A stretch of DNA of 64,000 nucleotides from Lysinibacillus sp. PLM2 (GTDB lineage: Bacteria > Bacillota > Bacilli > Bacillales_A > Planococcaceae), in NCBI GenBank assembly GCA_023168345.1, contig AP025689.1:2726001-2790000 (forward strand), read 5' to 3'. Each line of letters opens with the position of its first letter. The first letter of the stretch is position 1. Below the pieces are notes generated by a model. It was given only the letters and a program-made list of their open reading frames with translations. It made no database searches and had not been told where the DNA came from. Below, in pieces: positions 48,272 to 58,025 of the stretch. The position numbers and the translations under genes were made by a program.

Positions 48272-50419
48272 ATGTGTTCAAAATTATTCGCGTTAGATAT
48301 TGGTACGCGATCTGTCGTAGGAATTATATTAGAAGAACAAAACAACAACTACCATGTTGCAGATATCATTATGAAAGAACATAAAGAACGTGCAATGGTG
48401 GATGGACAAATACATAATGTACTCTATGTTGCTGAATTAATAAATGAAATTAAAAACGAATTAGAAACAAAACATGGTCCACTTTCTAAAGTTAGTGTTG
48501 CCGCAGCAGGACGTGCATTAAAAACAGAGCAAGCTAGCGTTACGATTAATATTAAAAATCGGCCTATTTTCACCGAGGAAGATATTAGTCGACTAGAGCT
48601 TCAAGCAGTTCAACAAGCTCAAGGTAAGCTTATTGGTCAACAAAATGATTCATCTAATCATTATTATTGTGTAGGCTATTCCGTTTTATATTACAAACTT
48701 GATGGCGAAGAAATTGGTAGTCTTGTTGATCAACAAGGAGACGAAGCTTCCATCGAAGTCATTGCAACTTTCTTACCGAGAGTTGTTGTAGAGTCCCTTT
48801 TAGCAGCTTTAAAGCGAGCGAACTTAGAAATGGAAGCTATGACATTAGAACCTATCGCTGCTATTAATGTGCTTATTCCTTCAAGTATGCGCCGATTAAA
48901 TGTAGCGTTAGTTGATATTGGTGCAGGGACATCAGATATCGCTATTACTGATAAAGGAACAATTGTCGCTTATGGCATGGTACCAGTTGCAGGCGATGAA
49001 ATTACTGAAGCTTTAAGCGATCATTACCTATTAGATTTCCCTGTTGCAGAAAAAGCAAAACGTCAAATGCATACAGAATCATCAATTTTTATAAAAGATA
49101 TTTTAGGGTTTGATCAAGAATTTACAAAAGAAGAAGTCATCTTAGCAATTAAGCCCGCAATTCAAAATTTAGCAGAGGCTATTGGTACAGAAATATTACG
49201 TTTAAACAACCAAACTCCTCCAAAAGCTGTCATGCTAGTTGGTGGAGGTAGCTTGACACCAACAATTACAGAAGAATTGTGTAAAGTTTTACAGCTTCCA
49301 AACAACCGAGTGGCGGTACGTGGTATAGATGCAATTCAAAATTTAACAAAAGATGACGCAATAGCCGATACTCCAGAATTAGTAACACCCATTGGAATAG
49401 CCATTGCTGCAAAAAAAGCTCCGATACAATATATGAGTGTTACGGTAAATGAACAAATTGTACGCCTATTTGAAATGAAAGAGATGACGGTCGCCGATGC
49501 GTTACTTGCCGCAAATATTCAAGCGAAGCAGCTTTATGGGAAACCTGGACAAGGATTATCGCTCACTGTAAATGGTCAAGATATTTTTGTACCTGGGGAG
49601 CATGGTAGTCCGGCAACTATTTATGTCAATGGAGAAATTGCTTCTACTAAATCTTTCATAAAAAATGGGGATACACTTAAAATGGTAGAAGGAAAAAATG
49701 GGCAAGATGCCTCTGTGAAAGTGTCAGATATTGTCGATCAAGCATTAGTGAAAACGATAAAATTCCAAAATAACATGATTACAATAGAGCCAAAAGTTTT
49801 CGTAAATGATCAGAGAGTTGGATTTGATACAATATTAAATGATCGAGATAAAATACGTATTGAAACAATTGATACCGTTGAAGAGTTTTTAAAGGTGACA
49901 AATAACGAAGGCTTATTGAATCATTTAAAACCGTTCTTTGTTCAAATCGATCATAAGCCTGTGTATATACCTGAATTTTCAGCAAAGCTTTACATAAATG
50001 GTAAGCCAGGAAAGCTTCAATACCCTATACAAAACGAAGATGAAATTTCACTTGAAGAGGCAATACAACCTACAATTCAGTCATTAGCTGATCAATTTGA
50101 TATTGTTCTTGAAGAAAAAATAAAAGTAATTTTTCAGAATGAAGAAATCGAAATGCATAAAATAATAAAAGAAGTATTAGTGAATGGTAGCATCTATCAA
50201 CCTAGTGCTAAAATTTTTAACGGTGCGACCATCCAATTTATAGAGAAAGAAACGCAAAGATGGATTTTCCAGGATGTTTTTAAGTTCTCAAATTGGCAAC
50301 TACCAACCCATTTTAAAGGCCAGTTCCATATTTTAAGAAATGGTGAGGCTGCAACATTTGATACAGAAATATTTGGTGGAGATCATTTAGAAATAGTACT
50401 AATTGAACAACATATATAA
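48272..50419 (+). CDS. FtsA/PilM-like actin-fold ATPase with tandem beta-grasp-like C-terminal modules
   Basis: A 715-residue protein annotated in relatives as cell-division FtsA-like. Residues 1-385 are an actin-fold ATPase: phosphate-1 D-I-G-T-R-S (9-14), phosphate-2 V-D-I-G-A-G-T-S-D (214-222) and adenosine V-G-G-G-S (323-327). Residues about 430-710 contain four or five modules about 62 residues apart with the pattern V-N-G ... I-x-N-G-D-x-I (451-469, 510-528, 574-592, 636-655, 687-707), like beta-grasp domains. No amphipathic membrane anchor typical of true FtsA is evident at the C-terminus. It stands alone with its own terminator; AAAGGAAG precedes the ATG. True role unknown. Confidence 0.85.
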   Translation: MCSKLFALDIGTRSVVGIILEEQNNNYHVADIIMKEHKERAMVDGQIHNVLYVAELINEIKNELETKHGPLSKVSVAAAGRALKTEQASVTINIKNRPIFTEEDISRLELQAVQQAQGKLIGQQNDSSNHYYCVGYSVLYYKLDGEEIGSLVDQQGDEASIEVIATFLPRVVVESLLAALKRANLEMEAMTLEPIAAINVLIPSSMRRLNVALVDIGAGTSDIAITDKGTIVAYGMVPVAGDEITEALSDHYLLDFPVAEKAKRQMHTESSIFIKDILGFDQEFTKEEVILAIKPAIQNLAEAIGTEILRLNNQTPPKAVMLVGGGSLTPTITEELCKVLQLPNNRVAVRGIDAIQNLTKDDAIADTPELVTPIGIAIAAKKAPIQYMSVTVNEQIVRLFEMKEMTVADALLAANIQAKQLYGKPGQGLSLTVNGQDIFVPGEHGSPATIYVNGEIASTKSFIKNGDTLKMVEGKNGQDASVKVSDIVDQALVKTIKFQNNMITIEPKVFVNDQRVGFDTILNDRDKIRIETIDTVEEFLKVTNNEGLLNHLKPFFVQIDHKPVYIPEFSAKLYINGKPGKLQYPIQNEDEISLEEAIQPTIQSLADQFDIVLEEKIKVIFQNEEIEMHKIIKEVLVNGSIYQPSAKIFNGATIQFIEKETQRWIFQDVFKFSNWQLPTHFKGQFHILRNGEAATFDTEIFGGDHLEIVLIEQHI

Positions 50420-50420
50420 A

Positions 50421-50460
50421 AAAGAAGACTCCAAAAGCCAATACTTTTGGAGTCTTCTTT
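50421..50460. terminator. Bidirectional terminator, FtsA-like / ytxH
   Basis: A 17-bp perfect stem AAAGAAGACTCCAAAAG (50421-50437) with its complement (50444-50460) fills the entire gap between the two stop codons. Confidence 0.9.
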
Positions 50461-50928
50461 CTATATTGAAGAAGGACGTGCAGCTTCTGCAATCTCATTT
50501 CCTTCTGTTAGTTCGTTTTCGATTAACTCTAAAGGCTCCTCACCCTCAGCTGACACCGTACCATCATCGTATAAAGTTGGGACCTTTGATGTTTTCGATT
50601 TTACTTTATCAACTAATTGAACAGACTGCTCTTTTAGTTGATTTGAAATTTGAACAGTTTTTTCTTTTGCAGTAGTGGAAAATTCCACACCTTTATCACG
50701 TATCGAAATTGCTTGAGTTGCAACGTCACTTCTAAGCTCTTTCCCCGTTTTCGGTGCAAGTAATAATCCAGTTGCAGCTCCAATAATACCTCCAACTAAA
50801 GCTCCGATTACGAAATCTTTCACATTAATCATCTCCTCTTTGTATATTGGATCCTTTGTCACATGATAAACCTGTGATAGGTTTGACTGTTCTTTTACTT
50901 CATTGTAATTTGGCTTTTCAGTTGTCAT
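50461..50928 (-). CDS. ytxH: YtxH domain protein
   Basis: A 155-residue YtxH/gas-vesicle-like protein with a glycine-rich hydrophobic segment (about 38-60, V-I-G-A-L-V-G-G-I-I-G-A-A) and the conserved L-L-A-P-K-T-G-K-E-L-R. The rest is helical. Two starts are plausible: the ATG at 50928 after AAAGGGGAG, and a GTG at 50823 after AGAGGAG that would begin directly before the hydrophobic segment, as in B. subtilis YtxH. It belongs with ytxG, in a locus that is sigma-B- and sigma-H-linked in B. subtilis. Confidence 0.85.
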   Translation of the reverse strand: MTTEKPNYNEVKEQSNLSQVYHVTKDPIYKEEMINVKDFVIGALVGGIIGAATGLLLAPKTGKELRSDVATQAISIRDKGVEFSTTAKEKTVQISNQLKEQSVQLVDKVKSKTSKVPTLYDDGTVSAEGEEPLELIENELTEGNEIAEAARPSSI

Positions 50929-50978
50929 TTATACTCCCCTTTATTTGAATATTAAAAAACCGTTAAAATGTATGCAAA

Positions 50979-51398
50979 TTACTTTGATGTTTTACGGTGT
51001 TTCCATTTTTCGGCCAATTCAATTGCAACGTTACCCCATTGAACAACTTGAGCTATTTTTTCCTCATTTTTGTTCACTTCATTCGCAATTGAAGTGGAAA
51101 TATGATTAATTGAATTATTAAGACCATTCACCGATGTACCTATATTTTGCACTGCATCTACAACAGTATTTAGCTTTTCAGATTTTTGTGCAAAATCATC
51201 TGCTAATAAATTTGTTTTTTCAAGTAATGATGTTGTTTCCCGTGTGATACCTTCCATTTGCTTTTCAATTCCTGCTGCAGTACCTGCAATGCTATTTAGA
51301 ATATTTTTGAGTGAGAAAAGTGTCATCCCAATACTAATACATAATACTAGAAAAGCAATTGCGGCAATTAAAGCTGCGATGTATAAAATGACTTCCAT
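50979..51398 (-). CDS. ytxG: DUF948 membrane protein YtxG
   Basis: A 139-residue protein with an N-terminal membrane helix (about 4-28) and an amphipathic coiled-coil remainder, typical of DUF948/YtxG. TGGAGGG precedes the ATG. ytxH starts 50 bases after its stop, so the pair is likely co-transcribed. In B. subtilis this operon responds to general stress. Molecular function is unknown. Confidence 0.88.
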   Translation of the reverse strand: MEVILYIAALIAAIAFLVLCISIGMTLFSLKNILNSIAGTAAGIEKQMEGITRETTSLLEKTNLLADDFAQKSEKLNTVVDAVQNIGTSVNGLNNSINHISTSIANEVNKNEEKIAQVVQWGNVAIELAEKWKHRKTSK

Positions 51399-51464
51399 GT
51401 AAAACCCTCCAATAGGTTGTTATTAAATATATTTCGACAAAATTTGTGTAAATCCTTTTACTTT

Positions 51465-51498
51465 TTGAAAAAACAGCCTATCTAAAAAGATAAGCTGT
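51465..51498 (-). terminator. Terminator after murC
   Basis: AACAGCCTATCT and AGATAAGCTGTT form a stem (one mismatch) around a 4-base loop and are followed on the minus strand by TTTTTTC. Confidence 0.8.
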
Positions 51499-51537
51499 TA
51501 TATAGTGAAAAAATTAAAGAAATAAAAATTACTATCA

Positions 51538-52842
51538 CTACTTATTTTTTAGAACAGATTCAAATGCATCTTGGAACTTATGAACGTCTCCAGCTCCCAT
51601 AAATAAATATACCGCAGGAATGTTTTGTTCCACCATTTGAACATTTTCAATTTTAAGTATGTTACTTCCGTCTATCAAGTTTGCTAAATCTCCAATCGAA
51701 AGATTCCCACTCTTTTCCCTTGCTGAACTAAAAATATCACATAAGTACACAGCATCCGCCTGAGATAAGCTTTCAGCAAACTCATTTAAGAATGCTTCTG
51801 TACGGCTAAATGTATGAGGCTGGAAAATAGCTACAAGCTTTCGATCAGGGTATTTTTGACGTGCAGATTGGATTGTCGCTCTTATCTCTGTAGGATGGTG
51901 GGCATAATCATCTACAAGTACATTATGACCAATTTTCGTTTCGGTAAAACGTCTTTTCACACCTTCATACGTGCTAAGTCTTTCTTGTACTAATTGAGCA
52001 GGTATTCCTTCGTAATGAGAAAGTGCAATAACAGATAATGAATTTAACACATTATGATCTCCATACAATGGAATCGTGAACGTATTGTAATATTCGTTTC
52101 GAACATGAACCTCAAAAGTAGTTCCTTCTGTTGTTTTAACCACATTTCGGGCAGCAAAATCATTTTCTAGCCCAAATCCATAGTAGACAACCGGAACATT
52201 TGCTTGAATTTGCTGTAAATGATCGTCATCACCACATGCAATGATTGCCTTTTTTACTTGTAATGCAAGTTCCTGAAAAGCCTTTTGTACATCTTGTATG
52301 TTAGAAAAATAATCTGGATGATCAAAATCAATATTTGTCATAACTGCATAATCAGGATGATAAGCTAGGAAATGTCTACGATATTCACAGGCTTCCATAA
52401 CAAAAAATGATGCATCTTTTTTTCCTGAACCAGTTCCATCTCCAATTAAAAATGATGTTGGCATATAGCCACCAATCACATGACTCATTAAACCAGTTGT
52501 AGAAGTTTTTCCATGTGCACCTGTTATAGCGATAGATGTATATTTTTTAATATAATCTCCTAAAAACTTGTGATACCTTATTACCTCAACACCGATTTCC
52601 TTTGCTCGGACAATCTCAGGATGGTCATCACTAAATGCATTACCAGCTATAACCGTCATACCTGGTTTTATGTTGTCTGGATCGAATTTTAAGATGGTAA
52701 TATTACGATCTCTCAATGGTTTTTCTGTAAAATAATAAGTCTCTACATCAGAACCTTGTACTTGTTCACCTGAGTCGAATAAAATTTGTGCTAATGAACT
52801 CATACCAGAACCTTTAATTCCTGTAAAATGATAAAATGTCAT
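51538..52842 (-). CDS. murC: UDP-N-acetylmuramate-L-alanine ligase MurC
   Basis: A 434-residue Mur ligase that adds L-Ala to UDP-MurNAc in the cytosol. The ATG at 52842 ([15 protein letters not shown]) follows CAGGAGGT and is preferred to one 24 codons earlier. The nucleotide loop is [12 protein letters not shown] near 108-119, followed by the central D-F-D-H-P-D-Y and V-D-D-Y-A-H-H-P-T motifs. Its separation from the dcw cluster and placement beside ytxG and sftA is the standard Bacillus arrangement. Confidence 0.97.
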   Translation of the reverse strand: MTFYHFTGIKGSGMSSLAQILFDSGEQVQGSDVETYYFTEKPLRDRNITILKFDPDNIKPGMTVIAGNAFSDDHPEIVRAKEIGVEVIRYHKFLGDYIKKYTSIAITGAHGKTSTTGLMSHVIGGYMPTSFLIGDGTGSGKKDASFFVMEACEYRRHFLAYHPDYAVMTNIDFDHPDYFSNIQDVQKAFQELALQVKKAIIACGDDDHLQQIQANVPVVYYGFGLENDFAARNVVKTTEGTTFEVHVRNEYYNTFTIPLYGDHNVLNSLSVIALSHYEGIPAQLVQERLSTYEGVKRRFTETKIGHNVLVDDYAHHPTEIRATIQSARQKYPDRKLVAIFQPHTFSRTEAFLNEFAESLSQADAVYLCDIFSSAREKSGNLSIGDLANLIDGSNILKIENVQMVEQNIPAVYLFMGAGDVHKFQDAFESVLKNK

Positions 52843-52989
52843 ACTGTAAACCTCCTGGGATACATAATTTGACCCCCATGATGAACTATTGTAATTATAA
52901 GGAATTTTGAGCAAAATAATTACAATAAATTAAAACTTCTATCAGCGAAGGCTTTTCTCCACTGATTAGCTGAATAAAAAATCTATACC

Positions 52990-52998
52990 ATTATAGCA
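52990..52998 (-). promoter_or_regulatory. Extended -10 promoter of murC
   Basis: On the minus strand TGCTATAAT (52998-52990) is a perfect extended -10 with a weak TTAATG 17 bases upstream. It lies about 150 bases before the murC ATG. Confidence 0.5.
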
Positions 52999-53077
52999 CT
53001 ATTTTGGCAAAACATTAACTTAACATTTATTTTAGTTTGTCTGCATTTAAGCCACTTATAACCAAATTTTACCCTCA

Positions 53078-53106
53078 TAGAAAAAATGTGAGGTAACCCT
53101 CACATT
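53078..53106 (-). terminator. Terminator after sftA
   Basis: AATGTGAGG (53085-53093) and CCTCACATT (53098-53106) form a stem that includes bases of the sftA stop codon; TTTTTTC follows on the minus strand. Confidence 0.8.
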
Positions 53107-56074
53107 ATTCAAACATTGAATTTAAATCTGACTCTGTTATAAAGACTTCTCTAGGCTTACTACCCCTTTGTTCAGAGATAAAGCCGTTCTTTTCTAGCAT
53201 ATCCATTAAACGCGCAGCTCTATTATACCCAATATGGTAATTTCGCTGTATTGATGAAGTGGAAGCAGACCCTTGTTCATAAACAAAGCGACAAACTTCT
53301 TCAAATAATTCATCATTCTCTTCCACACTTTCAGCCTTCTTTAACAGTTCCTCATGCTCAAACAAATAATTTGGTTTCCCTTGGCTTCGAACATGCTCGA
53401 TAATTTCTTCAATTTCATCATCGGTTACAAAGGTTCCTTGAATTCTTAGAGGAGAACTCATTCCGTTTCCTAAATACAGCATATCACCGCGCCCTAACAA
53501 ACGTTCTGCTCCTTGACCATCTAATATTGTTCTAGAATCGATTTGAGAAGAAACAGCAAATGCAATACGCGTAGGGATATTGGATTTAATTAAACCAGTG
53601 ATGACATCAACAGAAGGTCTTTGTGTCGCGACGATCAAGTGAATTCCGCAAGCTCTAGCTTTCTGGGCAATTCGGGCAATCGATTCTTCAACATCACTAG
53701 GCGCCATCATCATTAAATCAGCTAACTCGTCTATGACGATTAAAATATATGGTAATTTATTTTTATTACCATTTTTTTCTGCTTGCTTATTATATCTCGA
53801 TAGATCACGAACTCCTACATGAGCAAATAGCTGATAACGTCTTTCCATCTCTTCCACAGCCCATTTTAAAGCAGCAGTCGCTGTTTTTACATCTGTGATA
53901 ACAGGGCTTACTAAATGTGGAATGTTGTTAAATGGTGCAAGCTCAACAACTTTTGGATCTATCAACATTAGTTTCAACTCATGTGGATCAGCTTTATACA
54001 ATAAACTTACTAAAATTGAATTGATACAGACAGATTTCCCAGAACCTGTTGCCCCTGCAATTAGTCCATGAGGCATTTTACGTAAATCAATAGTCATTGG
54101 TTTTCCAGTTAAATCAAGCCCCAACGCTGCTTCAAGTGGTGAGGTTGAATTTAAAAATGCCTCACTTCCTACTACTTCAGATATACGAACAGCTCTCGAA
54201 ATACGATTTGGTATTTCAATCCCTATTGAGCTTTTTCCTGGTATTGGAGCTTGAATCCGAATATCTTTAGCGGCAAGTGCTAGTTTCAAATCATCCGCCA
54301 GATTTTTAATTTTACTAACTTTCGTTCCATGTCCAACAGTAATTTCAAATTGTGTTACGGCTGGTCCTTGCATAATGGATTCAACTTGCGCTGTTACTTG
54401 GAAATAAGACAATGATTCAACTAACACTTCTGCTTGAGCTTCCATCCATTCAAGATCCTCAGTTTTTTCCTCTGGGGGTACTAAATAGGAAAAAGATGGT
54501 TTTTCATATGTGAATGTTGTTTTAGTTGAGTCATGAGTAATATCATCATTCATAGATGAATGTTCCGCTTTACTGATATCATTATCGTTGTTGATTCGTT
54601 GTTGGAATTCATTATTTATCGTTAACGTATCTACCTTAGAAACAATATTACCTGTTAACCCATTAGTACTTTCTTGCTTACTAAGAATTTTTTCTTTATC
54701 TGATTTTAGCATGAGTACATTAAATGGCAATTTACTCCCTGAAGGCATTTTATTATTTTCATTGTTTGTACTATGAATATTTAATTCACTTTCGTCATTG
54801 ATATTATCTTGTTCAATTTTTTCTTCAAATTCATCAACTTCAATATCTTCATCATTATCATTCTCTCGAACATTTTCTACTTCGTAAATGTCTTCATCTT
54901 CTACGTCTTCGTCTGTCGGATCTACATCTTCTTCTGCTTCGAAATCGTTATATAAATCTTCTTGAGTTTCTAATTCCTCATAGATGTCGTCTTCTTCTAA
55001 TTCCAATTGATCATATGAGTCATCTTCATTTGATTCGAAATCATCATATTCATCATACTCATCTTCAAAATAAAGGTTATCATCAGTTTCTAAGTATTTC
55101 TCTTCTTCTTGAAGTTCGATTGGCTCAAGCGTTTTTTCGATTTCTAAATCCTCTTGAACTACTATTACTTTTTCATTAGAGATGCTTTCAATTTCCTGAG
55201 GATGTATTAAAACATTATCCTTTAAAGAATCTTCTTGTGTAGAAATTTCTTCTAAAGCGATTTCATTTTTATCCTCAATAACAATCATCTTAGAGGAATT
55301 GGCTGGTTCAACATCTGATGGAATTACAGGAATCGGTTTTGTAAATGAACTTATATCCTCTACTACAGCTGATGTGCTTGCAGATTCACGAACTCCTTGA
55401 AACACTTCTGTAAGTGGTGCCTCATCTATTAATGAACTGCTACCTAGTGGTGAATTCTGATCTTGTTTTTGTTCTTCCAAATGGTTGTTTTGGTCAACCT
55501 TCTTTTGTAATAGTTCATTAATATTACTTGGCTTTCTAAAACCATGTATTGGTGATGGCACATTAGTAGGAACAAATCTTTTACGTTCTACTAATATCTC
55601 TTCTGTTGCTTCCTTTTCTTTCTGTTCTTTTTTAATCTGATTCAATCGATTTTTTGAATTTTGACTTTCCAATTTAGGTTTACGTAGCTCGTTGTTAGAT
55701 TTACTAATTAACGGGGATCGTTGTTCTACAGTATGCTTTCTAACAGTATAGCCTTTTTGTTGTCTACGCTGTTCTAATAAATTACGGAGACCTGAGACTT
55801 CCACATCGTATACTTCATTACTACTTACATGGTGAGAAAATTCTCTATAATGATTACTTATATTTAGTTGACTATGATCCATTCGCGGAGGATCTTTTTT
55901 TAGGTGATCTATCTCTTCATCTTCTATCATCGGAAAACGAAATGATCGATTCTGATTCTCCTGTTCAAAAGTTTCGGTTGCCTGTCCAAAATCTTCCCTA
56001 TTTATTTCATCATCATAAATATCATCGTTATCATCATAAAAAAATCTACTAAACTTCTTTTTAAACCAATTCAT
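53105..56074 (-). CDS. sftA: DNA translocase SftA (FtsK/SpoIIIE family)
   Basis: A 989-residue FtsK-type motor that clears chromosomes from the closing septum. Unlike SpoIIIE it has no N-terminal membrane helices, which is the hallmark of SftA. Residues 1-520 are a long variable linker with a very acidic block at about 310-430. The alpha/beta motor spans about 540-915 with Walker A G-A-T-G-S-G-K-S (674-681) and Walker B I-V-I-D-E-L-A-D near 779-786. A DNA-reading gamma winged helix covers about 925-985. The linker is longer or more acidic than usual. B. subtilis SftA is 952 residues. Confidence 0.94.
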   Translation of the reverse strand: MNWFKKKFSRFFYDDNDDIYDDEINREDFGQATETFEQENQNRSFRFPMIEDEEIDHLKKDPPRMDHSQLNISNHYREFSHHVSSNEVYDVEVSGLRNLLEQRRQQKGYTVRKHTVEQRSPLISKSNNELRKPKLESQNSKNRLNQIKKEQKEKEATEEILVERKRFVPTNVPSPIHGFRKPSNINELLQKKVDQNNHLEEQKQDQNSPLGSSSLIDEAPLTEVFQGVRESASTSAVVEDISSFTKPIPVIPSDVEPANSSKMIVIEDKNEIALEEISTQEDSLKDNVLIHPQEIESISNEKVIVVQEDLEIEKTLEPIELQEEEKYLETDDNLYFEDEYDEYDDFESNEDDSYDQLELEEDDIYEELETQEDLYNDFEAEEDVDPTDEDVEDEDIYEVENVRENDNDEDIEVDEFEEKIEQDNINDESELNIHSTNNENNKMPSGSKLPFNVLMLKSDKEKILSKQESTNGLTGNIVSKVDTLTINNEFQQRINNDNDISKAEHSSMNDDITHDSTKTTFTYEKPSFSYLVPPEEKTEDLEWMEAQAEVLVESLSYFQVTAQVESIMQGPAVTQFEITVGHGTKVSKIKNLADDLKLALAAKDIRIQAPIPGKSSIGIEIPNRISRAVRISEVVGSEAFLNSTSPLEAALGLDLTGKPMTIDLRKMPHGLIAGATGSGKSVCINSILVSLLYKADPHELKLMLIDPKVVELAPFNNIPHLVSPVITDVKTATAALKWAVEEMERRYQLFAHVGVRDLSRYNKQAEKNGNKNKLPYILIVIDELADLMMMAPSDVEESIARIAQKARACGIHLIVATQRPSVDVITGLIKSNIPTRIAFAVSSQIDSRTILDGQGAERLLGRGDMLYLGNGMSSPLRIQGTFVTDDEIEEIIEHVRSQGKPNYLFEHEELLKKAESVEENDELFEEVCRFVYEQGSASTSSIQRNYHIGYNRAARLMDMLEKNGFISEQRGSKPREVFITESDLNSMFE

Positions 56075-56485
56075 TTTTATATCACTCTCTTCTTTTACCT
56101 TGCAATTTCATTATATGATAATTATATGAATAGAAGTGTTTATAATTTACTTTTATGTATTAATTCATATGCACAAATATGACTAATTTCATTCATTTAG
56201 ACCAAATTTTTGCAACATTAGGTTATCATAACAATTAAATTTTAAGGATACTCCTTTTCATTTACTTCAATATTAAGAAACAAAAGTACACTTACGCTAC
56301 CCCTTCTATACTAGCAAAAGATTACTAAAACTAACATTTCAAAATGATAACAATCAAAAGACAATTTCTATGTATGGATATTTACGCTCATTCTACTATT
56401 TAGTAATCCACTATTAAACGTAAAAAGTACAATTCAAGTTCTTCAACTAAAATTGTACTTTTCACTTTGGATAAACTTAACTTTA
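56075..56485. other. Spacer between sftA and ytpR
   Basis: About 410 AT-rich bases. It holds the ytpR terminator at its right end and presumably the sftA promoter, but no promoter stands out. No small gene was found. Confidence 0.4.
56413..56462 (-). terminator. Terminator after ytpR
   Basis: AAAAGTACAATT (56423-56434) and AATTGTACTTTT (56451-56462) form a 12-bp perfect stem; T-rich sequence follows on the minus strand. Confidence 0.8.
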
Positions 56486-57103
56486 TTATAAATTTGACGG
56501 AGTGACAAAAGCTGATCCAACGTCAGCATTTTCATCAAGTACCAATATGCCTTTTGCACTAGGCGCGTTTGGAATTGCTAATTCTTTTGCTGAACAAAGC
56601 ATTCCTTCAGAAGCTACACCTCGTAGTTCTGAATGTTTAATCACTAATCCAGAAGGCATAACTGCACCAATTTTTGCAACAACGACTTTTTGTCCTGCCT
56701 CCACATTAGGCGCACCGCAAACGATTTGGAGTGTTTCTTCTCCAACATTCACTTTACAAACACTTAATTTATCAGCATTAGGATGTTTTTCTTTTTCTTC
56801 AACGTAACCTACAACAAATTTTGGTGTGAAGTCCACATCTAACGAGATATCTACTCCGTTTTCTATCATAGCTTTTTCAATTTTCTCAATGATTTCAGGA
56901 GTGACTTCTACAGGTCCTTGCACATCTAATTCAATATATTTACTTGCGTTAAATAAATTAAATGCTTTCACCTCATTCGTTGCTTCTTCTTTTAAAATGG
57001 CAAAATCTCCAATGCGTTCTACCTCTGTTTTTACAATTGATTCTGTAGCTAATTGGACTAATAATATATCCCCAACATATGGTTTATTGTAAGCGATTAT
57101 CAT
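56486..57103 (-). CDS. ytpR: YtpR, tRNA-binding-domain protein
   Basis: A 205-residue protein with an N-terminal DUF4479-type region (about 1-90) and a C-terminal tRNA-binding OB fold (about 95-200) similar to that of PheT (V-G-Y-V, then K-L-S-V-C-K-V-N and M-L-C-S-A-K-E-L). It probably binds tRNA or another structured RNA; function unproven. The ATG overlaps the ytpQ stop by 4 bases, so it is coupled to ytpQ. Confidence 0.92.
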   Translation of the reverse strand: MIIAYNKPYVGDILLVQLATESIVKTEVERIGDFAILKEEATNEVKAFNLFNASKYIELDVQGPVEVTPEIIEKIEKAMIENGVDISLDVDFTPKFVVGYVEEKEKHPNADKLSVCKVNVGEETLQIVCGAPNVEAGQKVVVAKIGAVMPSGLVIKHSELRGVASEGMLCSAKELAIPNAPSAKGILVLDENADVGSAFVTPSNL

Positions 57104-57915
57104 TCTTTATCTTGCTCCTTCTCTAGTTTATTCTTTGCTAATATAAATATCGGCTCTAAATCCCCATTTTCATAGACAAACGATAAAGAAGTAATTGGGA
57201 CCATTCCTACTGTAAAGAAATGCATTGTCATTTGAGCTAACACATCATACCCTACTTCATTTCGTATGTCACCTATAATTAATACATCTTGATGAGGAAC
57301 GGAAATCGTCATGTCGCCTTCAATTTTACCGCGCATTTCTTTTAAAAAGTTCTCATTTAAAATGCGACTCGCATCATACCCATCATTTTCATTTAGAAAA
57401 TAAAAAATATTTCCAGCAACTTCATCTTTTTTCGTATTCGTAGGTAATTTTTTAACTGCAAAACGTGCAGCTTCACGAATTTGATTGGCAGAAACAGTAA
57501 GCTTCTCAAGCATATTTTCATCTATTAAACGATAGGTATTTCCTAAATCCAATGCATAAAAGATTCTTGTTTCAGCTGTATGATCTGTTGTGATGAAAGA
57601 AGCTCCTTCTTTTGATTGAAGAGGAAAAGATGTCGAACGGATAATTGGATATACGTTTGAAAGATCATAAATCCCTTCGTTTTTTTCCAATTCCATTGCC
57701 TCAAAAGTTTGCTCAATCGTATATACTACTTCTTCGATTGCCTTCTCTTTTCTCACTTCATACTTGGCTAAAATATCAGCAACATTAATTGTCATACCTA
57801 ATTTTAAAGTTTGATGTTCAAGACGCAATTCATTTTTTTCACGATTATATTTATATTCAAATCGCTCTTCACCTAATCGTTCCTTCAAACGATTTATCAG
57901 CTCATTTGCCTTCAA
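57100..57915 (-). CDS. ytpQ: YtpQ, DUF1444 protein
   Basis: A 271-residue DUF1444 protein, close to the B. subtilis YtpQ length of 269. The start is TTG at 57915 (M-K-A-N-E-L-I-N-R-L-K), with AGAGGTG 6 bases upstream. A longer frame begins inside the preceding terminator hairpin and is rejected. No catalytic motif is recognisable. It is the first gene of a ytpQ-ytpR pair. B. subtilis carries ytpP next to it, which is absent here. Confidence 0.9.
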   Translation of the reverse strand: MKANELINRLKERLGEERFEYKYNREKNELRLEHQTLKLGMTINVADILAKYEVRKEKAIEEVVYTIEQTFEAMELEKNEGIYDLSNVYPIIRSTSFPLQSKEGASFITTDHTAETRIFYALDLGNTYRLIDENMLEKLTVSANQIREAARFAVKKLPTNTKKDEVAGNIFYFLNENDGYDASRILNENFLKEMRGKIEGDMTISVPHQDVLIIGDIRNEVGYDVLAQMTMHFFTVGMVPITSLSFVYENGDLEPIFILAKNKLEKEQDKE

Positions 57916-57931
57916 TTTTAACACCTCTAGT

Positions 57932-57972
57932 TCAAAAATTAAGAGTTGTCCCAAAAAACAAAGAGACAACTC
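57932..57972 (-). terminator. Terminator after the lipoprotein gene
   Basis: AGAGTTGTC (57942-57950) and GACAACTCT (57964-57972) are followed on the minus strand by TTAATTTTTG, only 17 bases before the ytpQ start. Confidence 0.78.
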
Positions 57973-58025
57973 TATAACGTCAAAGGTTAGACGTTTTACT
58001 GTATATTCATATTAGCATAAATGTA

